NCBI RefSeq assembly: GCF_024305035.1 | Contig: NZ_JAMWZB010000029.1 | Coordinates: 1 to 58,575 of the forward strand | Length of the DNA: 58,575 bases | Direction: 5' to 3' | Origin: Algoriphagus sp. | GTDB taxonomy: Bacteria; Bacteroidota; Bacteroidia; Cytophagales; Cyclobacteriaceae | In this document: in pieces, positions 1 to 10,965 of the stretch | Numbering within the stretch: the stretch's first letter is position 1 | Layout: each line of letters opens with the position of its first letter | The notes under the pieces: generated by a model | The model's input: only the letters and a program-made list of their open reading frames with translations | What the model was told of the DNA's origin: nothing | Databases searched by the model: none | Program-made: the position numbers and the translations under genes

Positions 1-56
1 GCCAAGGCGTGTTCGGGACTTGCACCCTATAGCTATCGCCCATGCTGGGCACACCC
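1..56. other. Window-edge segment, unassigned
   Basis: One plus-strand frame is open from the window edge to about position 114, but it runs straight through the terminator hairpin at 57-93, so it is not convincing as a gene end. The stretch contains a short hairpin (GCCCA-tgc-TGGGC around 38-50). It may be the 3' end of something to the left of the window. I cannot assign it. Confidence 0.3.
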
Positions 57-93
57 AAAAAGGCCTCCCATCTTTCGTATGAGAGGCCTTTTT
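57..93. terminator. Bidirectional intrinsic terminator
   Basis: The arms AAAAAGGCCTCCCAT and ATGAGAGGCCTTTTT pair with one mismatch around a 7-nt loop. Both strands give a GC-rich stem followed by a T run. It would end galE transcription on the minus strand and whatever enters from the left on the plus strand. Confidence 0.85.
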
Positions 94-96
94 GGT

Positions 97-1104
97 TTAT
101 AGGTTTTTCTGCCAATTCCAGCTATCCCTTAAGGAGTCTTCCAAGGAAAATTTAGGATACCAGCCCAATACTTGATTGATTTTTTGCGTATCTGCCCAGA
201 TTTTAACAACATCACCTGGCCTTCGAGGACCGATTTGATAGTTTAGCTTTATTCCATTTACTTTTTGAAAAGTTTCAATGACTTCCAGAACCGTATTGCC
301 ATTTCCTGTACCAACATTAAACACCTCATAATAATCGGTATTTTGTTTAGATAAGAAACTTAGAGCTTTGACATGAGCGTCAGCCAGGTCCATCACATGA
401 ATAAAATCTCGGACACAAGATCCATCGGATGTATCGTAATCATTCCCAAAAACAGTCAATTTTTCCCTGATTCCTGCAGCAGTCTGGGTAACAAATGGAA
501 CCAAATTATTAGGGGTACCAATGGGTAATTCCCCGATTTTTCCACTTGGATGAGCCCCTATGGGATTGAAATAACGCAAGGAAATCACCCGAATATCGGG
601 TTTACTCTTGACAAAATCCACCAAAATATCTTCACAAACCTTCTTGGTATTTCCATAAGGACTTTCGGCATCTTTTCTTGGAGTATCCTCCGTGACGGGG
701 AGTTGATCAGGTTGACCATAAACAGTACAAGAGGAAGAAAAAACCAAATCTTTGATCCCCCTTTTTTGCATAAATTCCAGCAAAACCACTAATGAGCCAA
801 TATTATTTCGATAATAGTCGAGCGGGAATTGAGTACTTTCTCCTACTGCTTTAAAGGCTGCAAAATGAATCACCCCACTGAGTTGGTGATCTTTTCCGAT
901 CTGATCCAATACTGCTAGATCATTGCAATCACCCTGATAAAAGGGAATCTTTTTACCCACTATTTCTTCCAGACGATTGAGTACTTTAGAATCCGAATTG
1001 GAAAGATCATCCAAGACAATCGGCTCAAAACCGGCATTAACTAATTCCACTGCAGTATGAGAACCAATGTATCCAGCTCCTCCAGTAATTAAAATTTTTT
1101 TCAT
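97..1104 (-). CDS. galE: UDP-glucose 4-epimerase
   Basis: Interconverts UDP-glucose and UDP-galactose in the cytoplasm, feeding galactose use and surface polysaccharide synthesis. The protein begins MKKILITGGAGYIGSH, the NAD-binding Rossmann glycine motif of extended short-chain dehydrogenases. The catalytic YxxxK is visible as SPYGNTK (Tyr150 and Lys154 from this start), with the Ser-rich SSSCTVYG strand before it. About 335 aa is the normal length for GalE. An in-frame ATG 21 nt upstream (1125) exists but adds MKINYRH in front of the fold and lies inside the dispersed repeat, so 1104 is preferred. The gene stands alone: the terminator at 57-93 follows it and a copy of the 89-bp repeat abuts its start codon. 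Confidence 0.95.
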   Translation of the reverse strand: MKKILITGGAGYIGSHTAVELVNAGFEPIVLDDLSNSDSKVLNRLEEIVGKKIPFYQGDCNDLAVLDQIGKDHQLSGVIHFAAFKAVGESTQFPLDYYRNNIGSLVVLLEFMQKRGIKDLVFSSSCTVYGQPDQLPVTEDTPRKDAESPYGNTKKVCEDILVDFVKSKPDIRVISLRYFNPIGAHPSGKIGELPIGTPNNLVPFVTQTAAGIREKLTVFGNDYDTSDGSCVRDFIHVMDLADAHVKALSFLSKQNTDYYEVFNVGTGNGNTVLEVIETFQKVNGIKLNYQIGPRRPGDVVKIWADTQKINQVLGWYPKFSLEDSLRDSWNWQKNL

Positions 1105-1195
1105 GTGTCTATAATTGATTTTCAAAGGTCACATGGAATCTCACAGGGTTGATCCTCATACCCGTGTGTGATGGCCACATCACGCTCGATTTCAT
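1105..1195 (-). repeat. Single copy of the ~89-bp dispersed repeat before galE
   Basis: Read on the minus strand the unit begins ATGAAATCGAGC at 1195, carries the core GAGATTCCATGTGACC, and ends exactly at the galE ATG at 1104. The same blocks recur in tandem at 47024-47340 before an amylase gene. It is 91 bp here against 88-89 bp in the two best tandem copies, a difference of about one codon. A possible minus-strand -7 element (1215-1222) lies just outside, so the repeat would be transcribed as 5' leader of galE. Confidence 0.85.
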
Positions 1196-1214
1196 CGATC
1201 AAAAATAATTTAAA

Positions 1215-1222
1215 CAAAGCTA
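1215..1222 (-). promoter_or_regulatory. Possible -7 promoter element for galE
   Basis: On the minus strand this reads TAGCTTTG, matching the Bacteroidota -7 consensus TAnnTTTG. No clear TTTG -33 element lies 19-21 nt upstream. If used, transcription would start just before the 91-bp repeat. Confidence 0.4.
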
Positions 1223-1261
1223 AGCGATAAGGCGAATACCTACGAGGTAAAAAGCTTAAAA

Positions 1262-4200
1262 TTACTCAATCAAGGTAAAACTTCCTCTAAGCTGCGCTCG
1301 CCCAACACCATTTTCAAGCGCATATTCATAATCCAACAAATAGGAATACACACCTAAGGGTGCTCTTTCTCCCCCGAAAAAGCCATCCCAGCCCTCTTGT
1401 CCAGAAAAAAGTAACTGCCCCCAGCGATTAAAAATGGAAAGCCGATAGGAAATGCTACAGTTGGATATGGGTTGATAAGGCCCCCTATCTATTAAAAAAC
1501 CAGTGGGCATGCGGACAGCCGGTTTGGTTTGGGTAACCCTCCCTACCCCTGTGACTTGACAGCCATTGGCATCAGTGACGGTAAGTTTATATTCTCCAGA
1601 AGATAGCCCCACCAAGCGCATGTTTTGGCTTCCATTTTCCCATAAATAGGAATAAGGTGCGACTCCTCCTTGGACGCTAACTTCCAACTCCCCATCGATC
1701 CCGCCTGGGCATCCCGGTAAAATCTCCTCAAAAGTCAATTCTAAAGGCTCTGGACTTGGAATGATCAGACTCACAACAAGATTACAACCTTTTGCGTCTT
1801 GAACTGTCACTTCATTTTCTCCCCGACTAAGACCAGAGAAATAAAGCCATTCCCCATCCCAGCTAGAATCGAAACCCAAAAGGGTAAACGGACCACTTCC
1901 TCCCGAAAGCTGCATTCCCCCTCCTCCATCGCCAGATTCAAAACACGCTGTGGCATCTAGCTGTAAGTTTTCCAATAAAATCGGCTCAGGATCTATTACC
2001 TCAATGGTGAGTCTTTGTTCCCCACAACCGGACCGATCAATGGCAAGTACTTCATATTCTCCTGCAGACAGACCCAAAGCTTCCTTTCCGGTTAAATTTG
2101 AGTCATGCGCCCATTCAAATATCACATCCCCCGAACCACCCTGAATGGATAGCGCAATACTTCCGTCACTTTCTCCGGGACAGCTTGGACTGATGACTTG
2201 GTCTGTAGTCACAGAAAAGGAATCAAAAATCTCCAATTCCAACAGTTCAGAAACTCCAAAGCAATTTCCAAAATCCACTCTTTCCTCGTAAAAAACACTT
2301 CTTTCTGATGCATTTAAATTCCATTCAATCTCCACCTGAGTACCAGTTTGACCAGAAAGAATCACGCCCCCTTCAACTATCCAGCGGTAGGTTCGTTCAT
2401 CCAGCGGAAATGGCACTTCATATACCCATCTGTTTTCACCTCCACTACACAGGCCAGTTTGCCCGATGGGTGCTGCAGGGGTGGTATTTTCTAAAAGCTC
2501 AACTTGGAGACTTTGGGTTTCACCCTGACAACCGTTCGAAGCTACAGGAGTCACCTGAACTGAAGCATCGTCCCGCTCTTCTTTCCAATTCACTCGAATA
2601 AAATCCCCCCCTTCTTCTACAATTTCCCCTCCTTCAATCTGCCAAAGCAAATCCGCAACATTGGCTGTATCTGTAAACGTATATACGACCGATTCAGTAA
2701 AAGGGCAAAGTGAGGATGGGCCTTGTAATTCACCGATAACCCCTTTTACTTCCACCTCAAACAAGTATTCGGTAGTCGCATCACAAGCTTCAGCACCGGT
2801 ACTGGCAAAAACGCTAACCATGAAGGTCCCTTCTTCCTCAAATACATGGGATACAGTTTGTCCAGTTTTCAAGTCATTTCCATCCCCAAAATCCCATTCG
2901 AATACTTCAAACCGAGGATCTTCGGGTAAAATTGTCCATTCCCCCTGCTGGTTCAAACAAGCCACCTGATCTCCGAATACGTCAAAATCATACTCGGTCT
3001 GGGTTTGGTATTGGATATTGTCCAATCGAGCTCCAATAGCATAGCTATAGGATTCAATATTCCCAGAAGAATAAACATTTCCTAAAAAACCCACCGGGTT
3101 GGAAAGGGTATTTACTCCTTCAGGAACCGCAATTCGAGCAAAATAAAAGTCAGGAGCTACAGGCAAAGGATTGAATTGACTGGAAATATTTTGCCCATTC
3201 AAAAGAGTCTCTTCCTTTCCTTTTTCAGGAACTATCAAATTGACAAAATGGATCAAATCCACATCCCTTGATCCAGTCAGCTTACCGGTAGAAAAGCTAA
3301 TTTCTTTAAGCAGTTGATTGGTTGAACTGAGCGTGACTAGGGAAGGGTCACCAAAAGGGGCAAGTCCAAATTCATTGCAAGCCGCACTTTTGGTAATCAC
3401 CGAAACTGAGGTGGGCTTTGAGGTTTGAATTAAGGCAAATTCATCTTTGTCAAATTCAAACCGGGTAAATTCACGGGCATTGAGACGCCCGCGAGAAACC
3501 CCATTGACAAAAATCTCGGTTTGATCCTGAGCAGCCAAGACTTTGACGATCTCCCCGGAGGTCCGTCCGGCAAAAGGAATGTGGATGTATTCTTTGCCCC
3601 AGCTTTCCAAAGGATAAGCTTGCTGAAAAACATGATCCCCACTGGTTCCACAGTCGCCGGCACTACTGGTTTTATTGCCCCCAAAAACTGCCAATAATTT
3701 ACAGTTATCCGGATCGGGATTCAGGACCTTTACGCTGGTTCCCGTGAGATCTCCCAACCCCTTAATCTGATAACTTTCCCCTTGGTTTAAGGTGATTCGA
3801 ATGGGAGCACCCGCTGGAATAGTATTCACTGTCCGTGCACTGGGGATGATTTCCACATCCGTATCATTGGCCGTAGCAATGACCAAAAGAGTGCTCTCGT
3901 AATTTTGATTCGATCCGGGCTCCTGATTTGAACCAAAAACATCATAATGAGCCGTCAACAGGTACTCTGAGGAGAGCGACTCCAGGGGAAGGACTACTGT
4001 TCCGTCAGTACTGAATTCCCGGGAATTTAGCGCATGCACGGTAATATCGGAAGTGGACGTAACTTTAACGGGACGGTATTCGATTCGACCACTTTCCCGA
4101 TGAATGATTCCTTCCGACTCCCCATCCAGTTGCTGCACAAATTGCTCACCAGCAAGTAAAGTAAAAGGAAAGGATCGAAGAGGCGTCCGTAGCACACCGG

Positions 4201-4384
4201 AGGTATTTTCCATCGCAGTGATCAGAATAAACACCCCATCAGGCTGCGAATTCCGCCGATTATTATCCATAAATCCGATGTAAAATTCCCTGCCGATGGT
4301 GGTGATTTGTGCCAAAGCAAGTTCATTTATCCCAAAAATCATTTGGAACAAGAAAAAACTACCTAAAACCAACCTTCTCCCCAT
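1262..4384 (-). CDS. Secreted T9SS type B protein with IgGFc-binding-like, PKD and SprB-like repeats
   Basis: A 1040-aa exported protein of unknown role, probably a cell-surface or gliding/adhesion component. Residues 1-25 form a signal peptide ending ALAQ. The N-terminal half (about 30-480) resembles IgGFc-binding-protein-like domains (strings such as STLLVIATANDTDVEIIP). A PKD domain follows near 495-550 with the signature WDFGDGND. Two or three SprB-like repeats follow (CPGESDGSIALSIQGGSG, CPGGIDGELEVSVQGGVA). The last ~85 residues (NRWGQLLFSGQEGWDG) are the gliding-motility-associated C-terminal domain, the type B sorting signal for the type IX secretion system. It is a close paralog of the next gene (4628-7771), same strand, 243 bp apart. 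Its ligand cannot be read from sequence. Confidence 0.85.
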   Translation of the reverse strand: MGRRLVLGSFFLFQMIFGINELALAQITTIGREFYIGFMDNNRRNSQPDGVFILITAMENTSGVLRTPLRSFPFTLLAGEQFVQQLDGESEGIIHRESGRIEYRPVKVTSTSDITVHALNSREFSTDGTVVLPLESLSSEYLLTAHYDVFGSNQEPGSNQNYESTLLVIATANDTDVEIIPSARTVNTIPAGAPIRITLNQGESYQIKGLGDLTGTSVKVLNPDPDNCKLLAVFGGNKTSSAGDCGTSGDHVFQQAYPLESWGKEYIHIPFAGRTSGEIVKVLAAQDQTEIFVNGVSRGRLNAREFTRFEFDKDEFALIQTSKPTSVSVITKSAACNEFGLAPFGDPSLVTLSSTNQLLKEISFSTGKLTGSRDVDLIHFVNLIVPEKGKEETLLNGQNISSQFNPLPVAPDFYFARIAVPEGVNTLSNPVGFLGNVYSSGNIESYSYAIGARLDNIQYQTQTEYDFDVFGDQVACLNQQGEWTILPEDPRFEVFEWDFGDGNDLKTGQTVSHVFEEEGTFMVSVFASTGAEACDATTEYLFEVEVKGVIGELQGPSSLCPFTESVVYTFTDTANVADLLWQIEGGEIVEEGGDFIRVNWKEERDDASVQVTPVASNGCQGETQSLQVELLENTTPAAPIGQTGLCSGGENRWVYEVPFPLDERTYRWIVEGGVILSGQTGTQVEIEWNLNASERSVFYEERVDFGNCFGVSELLELEIFDSFSVTTDQVISPSCPGESDGSIALSIQGGSGDVIFEWAHDSNLTGKEALGLSAGEYEVLAIDRSGCGEQRLTIEVIDPEPILLENLQLDATACFESGDGGGGMQLSGGSGPFTLLGFDSSWDGEWLYFSGLSRGENEVTVQDAKGCNLVVSLIIPSPEPLELTFEEILPGCPGGIDGELEVSVQGGVAPYSYLWENGSQNMRLVGLSSGEYKLTVTDANGCQVTGVGRVTQTKPAVRMPTGFLIDRGPYQPISNCSISYRLSIFNRWGQLLFSGQEGWDGFFGGERAPLGVYSYLLDYEYALENGVGRAQLRGSFTLIE

Positions 4385-4627
4385 ATCAAATTCGCTACCG
4401 AAAAGAAATTTACCAGTAAAGGATCAAATTCTCAGTATTATATTTTATCAAATCCTAATTTTCACGGTTGGATGGAAAACTATCCAAATCGACAGATGTT
4501 CCAACTCTGGCTATCCTTTGGTCAAATTCCTCCTCCATTAGTCACCAATCGCAGGATAATTCGCACTTAAAATTCAAAAGACGTGCAGAATCCCAGAAAA
4601 TTAGGTGAATTTTTGAAAGACATCAGC

Positions 4628-7600
4628 TTATCGGATCAAGGCGAATGCTCCGCTTTTATTTTTCAATTGAACTTGGTCATCCAACATAAAACTGTATTGG
4701 ACCAAATAACTATAGGTACCCATTGGAGCTTCCATACCGGCTATCATTCCATCCCAGCCTTCCGTTCCCGAATAAACCAATTGCCCCCAACGGTCATAAA
4801 CCCACAATTCGAAGGTCAACTCACAGTTTGAAATCGCGCGAAACAAATCCTGATCCCGACCAGGGTAATATCCCGTTGGAAGTCGAACCTTAGGTGCTGA
4901 TTCAGTTACCTGCCCAACTCCAAGGCTTACACAGCCATTTCGGTCTGTTACCGAAATGGAATAGTCCCCTTTTGGCACATCCTTCAGTTGATCTCCAGTA
5001 GTAGAATTGAAATCCCAGGAATACACAAATGGGCCATTGGATCCTACCGGAGATGCAATCAATTCTCCATCACTTCCTCCTGGGCAAGCAGGTTGTTCTA
5101 ATCTAACATCCACTTTCAAAGGGGGCGGAGAGCTTATTTCAAATTCGAGCTCAATCCGACATCCATTGATATCGCTCACCTCCCAGAGGTAATCTCCCTG
5201 GGAAAGATCTGAAAGGGTTAAACTTCCGGTAAAATCAATCCCTCCATCAACATCCAAAAAGTAAGGAGCTACTCCACCTGAGACCTCAAGGGTCACCTGC
5301 CCATCTGGTTTTCCAAAGCAAGATACTCCTAGGGCAGAAAGCGATTCAACTGCTAAATTCTCAGGCTCTATGATTTCCAGATTTTCCAACACACGCTCAC
5401 AGCCCAACTGATCTCGAACCTTAACCGAGTACAAACCAGCCGGAAGGTCAGAAGCCATTTCATTAGTTAATCCCGGATCATGTGACCATTCCACATGATA
5501 AGGGGCAACTCCTCCGCTGATTTCCAGTTCAATTGCTCCGGAGGCTGAACCCGAACAAGAAACCGGAATTATCGCTGAAGGCTGCACTTGAAATTCCTCT
5601 TCTACTCGAACAGAAATGGGAGCCGAAACACCTTCACAGGAGGCATCGATCAAACTGGAAACCTCATAGCTCAAGCTTCCGGTGATCCCTGCCTGATTCC
5701 AACTCACTTCCAATTCACCAGTCCCTTGACCAGAGCGGATTTCTCCACCGGATATCGTCCAATTGTAATTTCTTCCTTCACTCACTTGAGGTACCGTGTA
5801 AAAATGAGAGATCTCGGGATCAAAACAAACCTGCTCCGCCCCTTCAATAGTTTCGGCCTCCAGTCGCTGATTAATCAATACTGGAAAAAGGACGGGCTCA
5901 CCAGGACAGCCATTTTCTGAATAGGGAATAACTTCCAAAAAGGCATCATCATTGGCCTCTCCCCAGCGAATGACAGCGGTTTGATCTGAAAACTCGACGA
6001 CTTCTCCTCCAGTTGGGATAAATTCCACCCTTGAAAATGGCTCAGGACCCTCGAAAGAGTAGAGCAATTCCTCTACATCAGGACAGGCAGAGGATGAACC
6101 AATCACCTCGCCCACTGCTTCCAATACCGTCACATTGAAGGTTATGTTCTCTTGTTGATCACAGGTATTCGGACTTAAGGCAGCCAAAACTGTCACCTCA
6201 TATTCTCCAGGCTGTGAATAGGTGTGTAAAACCTCCTTTCCCTCCTGCAGGTCCGTTCCATCACCAAAATCCCAAACAAAATAGGTGAATTCAGGATTAT
6301 CGGCCTCTATCACCCAATCAGCCTCAACATTAAGACAAGCTACGTTCTGACCTAGTACATCAAATTCATAGGAAGCCTCTGTTTCAAAATTAAGGTTATC
6401 AAGGGCTGCCCCGGCAGCATACCCATAGGATTCCAAGTTTCCGAATCCATAGGCATAAGCTGCAAAACCTTCTGAATTAGCCAGTCGATGAACTCCTTGA
6501 GAAATCGAAATTCGAGCATATAAAAAACCGGGGTCTCCGGGTAAAACCTGAAACCGATTAGCAATGGATTCTCCATCCAAAATTGTCAAATTTTCTGTTC
6601 CTGTTTTGATGACTACATTGACATAATGATTTTCGATAGAGGGCAAATTGAGGGCATTGAATGTCAGTGTTTTTAAAAATTGCTCGCTCGGGCTATAGGT
6701 GATCATGAAAGGGTCTCCGGTAAAAGCATTAGGAGAATTGGCTTCATTACAGGCCTGACTTTTCGAAAATACAGAAACGGATGCGGGCTTACTGGTTTCT
6801 ATTTTACCAGATTCATTGATTCCAAATTCCAAGGGAATCCACTCACCCCGGTTGATATTCCCTCTTACTACCCCATTAACCCGGATTTCGGTTCCATCTT
6901 CGGCTGCCACTACCTTAACCAATTCCCCCGAAGTCCGACCAGACAGCGCGACATGAACAAAAGAAGTCCCCCAAGTATTCACCGGATAAGCTTGCTGAAA
7001 CAAGTGGTCGTTGGCCTCCCCACAGTTGCCCACAGATGTCCATTTATTCCCTCCAAAAACCGCTATTTTCTTACATTCATCTGCGTTTTCTCCAATCACT
7101 CTGACTCGTGTCCCCGTCAAATCATCTTTTGCTTTGAGCTGATAACTCTGTCCCCGGTTTAAGGAAATAGTGATCGGTACATTGGCCGCAGCTCCTCCTA
7201 TCGTAGGCACAGAACCAGTAATCTCTACCTGGGTATCATCTTCTGTTGCCACGACCAAAAGAGTACTTTCATCATTGATGTTTCCATTGTAATTCACATT
7301 TGCAGTGAGCCTCTCGTAATGGGAGGTGAGATAATAATCGGTTCCTAAGGCCCCCACAGGAAGAATGACTGTTCCATCGGCACTCCGGAAGCGTTCGTTG
7401 TAGGCATGGACGGCAATTTTTCCAGTACTGGAAATATAAATCCCCTTATTCTCTCTCACTCCAGACCCCCGGTGAAGCAAATCCAAATCCTCAGAAGGAA
7501 TTCGTAGAGTATATTGTTGACCAGCAGCAATGGAAAAATTAACAGTTTGACCTTGGTATTCGATCGCCCCACCGGCATCTTCGTCGGCAGTAATGATCAA

Positions 7601-7771
7601 AACCGCAAAATCCGGGGCACCTGCACTCCCATTATTTCCAGGTGGCACCCGGTTATTATCCATAAAGCCAACCCAAAATTCGTTACCCACCGTAGAAAGT
7701 TGGCCAAAACCGTGGAACTCTATTCCAAAAAATAAACACATCCCCACTAAAGCCCCGAAATATTTTCTCAT
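4628..7771 (-). CDS. Secreted T9SS type B protein, paralog of the 1262-4384 gene
   Basis: About 1047 aa with the same order as its neighbour: signal peptide (MRKYFGALVGMCLFFG, cleavage after FGFGQ-like residues), IgGFc-binding-like region containing STLLVVATEDDTQVEI, PKD domain near residue 500 (WDFGDGTDLQEG), a Cys-containing Ig-like stretch, SprB-like repeats (SCSGSASGAIELEISGGVAPY, one residue trimmed from each side of the conserved core elsewhere) and the type B C-terminal domain (DRWGQLVYSGTEGWDG). The reading frame is open 31 codons further up to 7864, but those codons encode no signal peptide, so ATG at 7771 is chosen. Tandem duplication is clear. The T9SS machinery itself is not in the window. 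Confidence 0.85.
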   Translation of the reverse strand: MRKYFGALVGMCLFFGIEFHGFGQLSTVGNEFWVGFMDNNRVPPGNNGSAGAPDFAVLIITADEDAGGAIEYQGQTVNFSIAAGQQYTLRIPSEDLDLLHRGSGVRENKGIYISSTGKIAVHAYNERFRSADGTVILPVGALGTDYYLTSHYERLTANVNYNGNINDESTLLVVATEDDTQVEITGSVPTIGGAAANVPITISLNRGQSYQLKAKDDLTGTRVRVIGENADECKKIAVFGGNKWTSVGNCGEANDHLFQQAYPVNTWGTSFVHVALSGRTSGELVKVVAAEDGTEIRVNGVVRGNINRGEWIPLEFGINESGKIETSKPASVSVFSKSQACNEANSPNAFTGDPFMITYSPSEQFLKTLTFNALNLPSIENHYVNVVIKTGTENLTILDGESIANRFQVLPGDPGFLYARISISQGVHRLANSEGFAAYAYGFGNLESYGYAAGAALDNLNFETEASYEFDVLGQNVACLNVEADWVIEADNPEFTYFVWDFGDGTDLQEGKEVLHTYSQPGEYEVTVLAALSPNTCDQQENITFNVTVLEAVGEVIGSSSACPDVEELLYSFEGPEPFSRVEFIPTGGEVVEFSDQTAVIRWGEANDDAFLEVIPYSENGCPGEPVLFPVLINQRLEAETIEGAEQVCFDPEISHFYTVPQVSEGRNYNWTISGGEIRSGQGTGELEVSWNQAGITGSLSYEVSSLIDASCEGVSAPISVRVEEEFQVQPSAIIPVSCSGSASGAIELEISGGVAPYHVEWSHDPGLTNEMASDLPAGLYSVKVRDQLGCERVLENLEIIEPENLAVESLSALGVSCFGKPDGQVTLEVSGGVAPYFLDVDGGIDFTGSLTLSDLSQGDYLWEVSDINGCRIELEFEISSPPPLKVDVRLEQPACPGGSDGELIASPVGSNGPFVYSWDFNSTTGDQLKDVPKGDYSISVTDRNGCVSLGVGQVTESAPKVRLPTGYYPGRDQDLFRAISNCELTFELWVYDRWGQLVYSGTEGWDGMIAGMEAPMGTYSYLVQYSFMLDDQVQLKNKSGAFALIR

Positions 7772-7902
7772 CAGATAAACTTGCAAAAACGATAACTCTC
7801 GAATATAAGCATCTTCTAAAAAAAATGTTATTCCAATGCCTTGAAAAGATAAGTTGAAGGCCACTTGATTTGAAGTGCCTAAAATTGAAAGGATATAATC
7901 CT

Positions 7903-7910
7903 TATCTTTG
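7903..7910 (+). promoter_or_regulatory. -7 promoter element for the ABC-F gene
   Basis: TATCTTTG matches TAnnTTTG and lies 28 nt before the ATG at 7939. A TTG at 7885-7887 is only 15 nt upstream, shorter than the usual 19-21, so only the -7 half is supported. Confidence 0.5.
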
Positions 7911-7926
7911 CGGCTTCAAAAAATAG

Positions 7927-9561
<1,635 letters not shown>

Positions 9562-9567
9562 CTAGCC

Positions 9568-10965
9568 TTGCTTCTCACAGCGATCATTATTTACCTGGCC
9601 GTAACCGTAGCCATTGGAGCTTGGTCTTCCAAGCTGGTTAAAAACTCCAGTGATTTTGTATTAGCGGGAAGATCGCTCCCGCTTTTTTTATCTGCCTCTG
9701 CCCTATTTGCAACATGGTTTGGATCTGAAACGATTTTTGGAGCCTCATCAGTGTATTTGGAAGAGGGACTCCTTGGCGTGATCGAAGACCCTTTCGGAGG
9801 AGCACTTTGCCTGGTTTTGTTTGGGATGTTTTACTTACGACCCATGTACAAAATGAACGTGCTAACGATTGGGGATGTATTTCGAAGGATTTTTGGAGAA
9901 AAAATCGAATTGATGGCGTCTTTATTTATGATTCCGGCTTACTTCGGTTACGTCGCCGCACAGCTTGTTGCCCTAAGTTTGGTGATGGGTGCGGTAACTG
10001 ATCTAACGCTTTTTGAAGGAATCTTGATTTCTGCAGGGATTGTGGTTGGTTATACTTTTTTAGGCGGAATGTGGGCCATTTCCATCACGGATTTTATTCA
10101 AACCACCATGATCGTCATTGGGCTGATCTGGGTTTCCATCATGATTGCCCGGGAAGCGGGTGGTGTGGGAGAAATTCTTTCTAAAGCACCTCCTGAGAGT
10201 TTTCAATTTTTCCCAGCACCCGAATTCAATGAGTGGGTAAATTACTTCGGAGCTTGGATAATTTTAGGGTTGGGTTCAATTCCAAGCCAGGATATATACC
10301 AGCGAGTAATGTCTGCCAAAAGTGAAAAAGTAGCCGTAAGGTCCACCTATTTGGCCGGAGGATTTTATTTGACGTTCGGTTTACTTCCTCTGTTTATTGC
10401 TTTGGGTTCAAAGGCTCTCTATCCTGAGATCTACTTGGATAATAAACAAATGCTACTTCCTTCCATGATTTTGGCTCATGCGGGACTTCCGGTTCAAATT
10501 GTCTTTTTTGGGGCCTTGATCTCTGCGATCATGAGCACAACAAGTTCCGGTCTTTTGGCTCCAGCTGCGATCTTGTCGGAGAACATCATTCGTCCCTATT
10601 TTGGAAAAAAACTAGACGACCGTCATTTTCTATGGATTTTGAGGGTAAATGTTGTAGCAGTAGCGCTCATCGCTACCGTGATGGCAACCTGGGAAACTAA
10701 TATTTACGAACTGGTAGCTGGAGCATCCATTTTGATGTTGGTTTCTTTATTTGTTCCACTAACTGCAGGCTTATACTGGAAAAAAGCTTCCCGAATGGGA
10801 GCATTATTTTCGATGTTTTTAGGTATGCTCAGCTATTTATATCTTTCCACATTTGAACTCTCCATTTCCCCCCACATTCTGGGATTGGGAGTGAGTATAC
10901 TTTCCATGATTTTGGGAAGTTATCTATTCCCAGATCAACAATTAACAGACCATGAACTATCCTAA
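9568..10965 (+). CDS. Sodium:solute symporter family protein
   Basis: A polytopic inner-membrane transporter (465 aa, roughly 12-13 hydrophobic segments) of the SSS family, which couples Na+ entry to uptake of a small solute. Family features are the early stretch SDFVLAGRSLPLFLSASA and the conserved region GSIPSQDIYQRVMSA. The substrate cannot be deduced. The start is TTG: the frame is closed upstream by the stop codon of the ABC-F gene at 9559-9561, and no ATG occurs before the first membrane helix. It follows the ABC-F gene by 6 nt and overlaps the next gene by 14 nt, so the three are probably co-transcribed. Confidence 0.88.
   Translation: MLLTAIIIYLAVTVAIGAWSSKLVKNSSDFVLAGRSLPLFLSASALFATWFGSETIFGASSVYLEEGLLGVIEDPFGGALCLVLFGMFYLRPMYKMNVLTIGDVFRRIFGEKIELMASLFMIPAYFGYVAAQLVALSLVMGAVTDLTLFEGILISAGIVVGYTFLGGMWAISITDFIQTTMIVIGLIWVSIMIAREAGGVGEILSKAPPESFQFFPAPEFNEWVNYFGAWIILGLGSIPSQDIYQRVMSAKSEKVAVRSTYLAGGFYLTFGLLPLFIALGSKALYPEIYLDNKQMLLPSMILAHAGLPVQIVFFGALISAIMSTTSSGLLAPAAILSENIIRPYFGKKLDDRHFLWILRVNVVAVALIATVMATWETNIYELVAGASILMLVSLFVPLTAGLYWKKASRMGALFSMFLGMLSYLYLSTFELSISPHILGLGVSILSMILGSYLFPDQQLTDHELS

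Noticed and set aside
1..114. C-terminal end of a gene entering from the left
   Set aside because: The open frame crosses a strong terminator stem and shows no recognisable protein pattern.
6680..7162. 160-aa plus-strand ORF
   Set aside because: It is antisense to the T9SS protein gene, lacks a start context and has no recognisable domain. The same holds for the other antisense ORFs over long genes such as 54733-55314.
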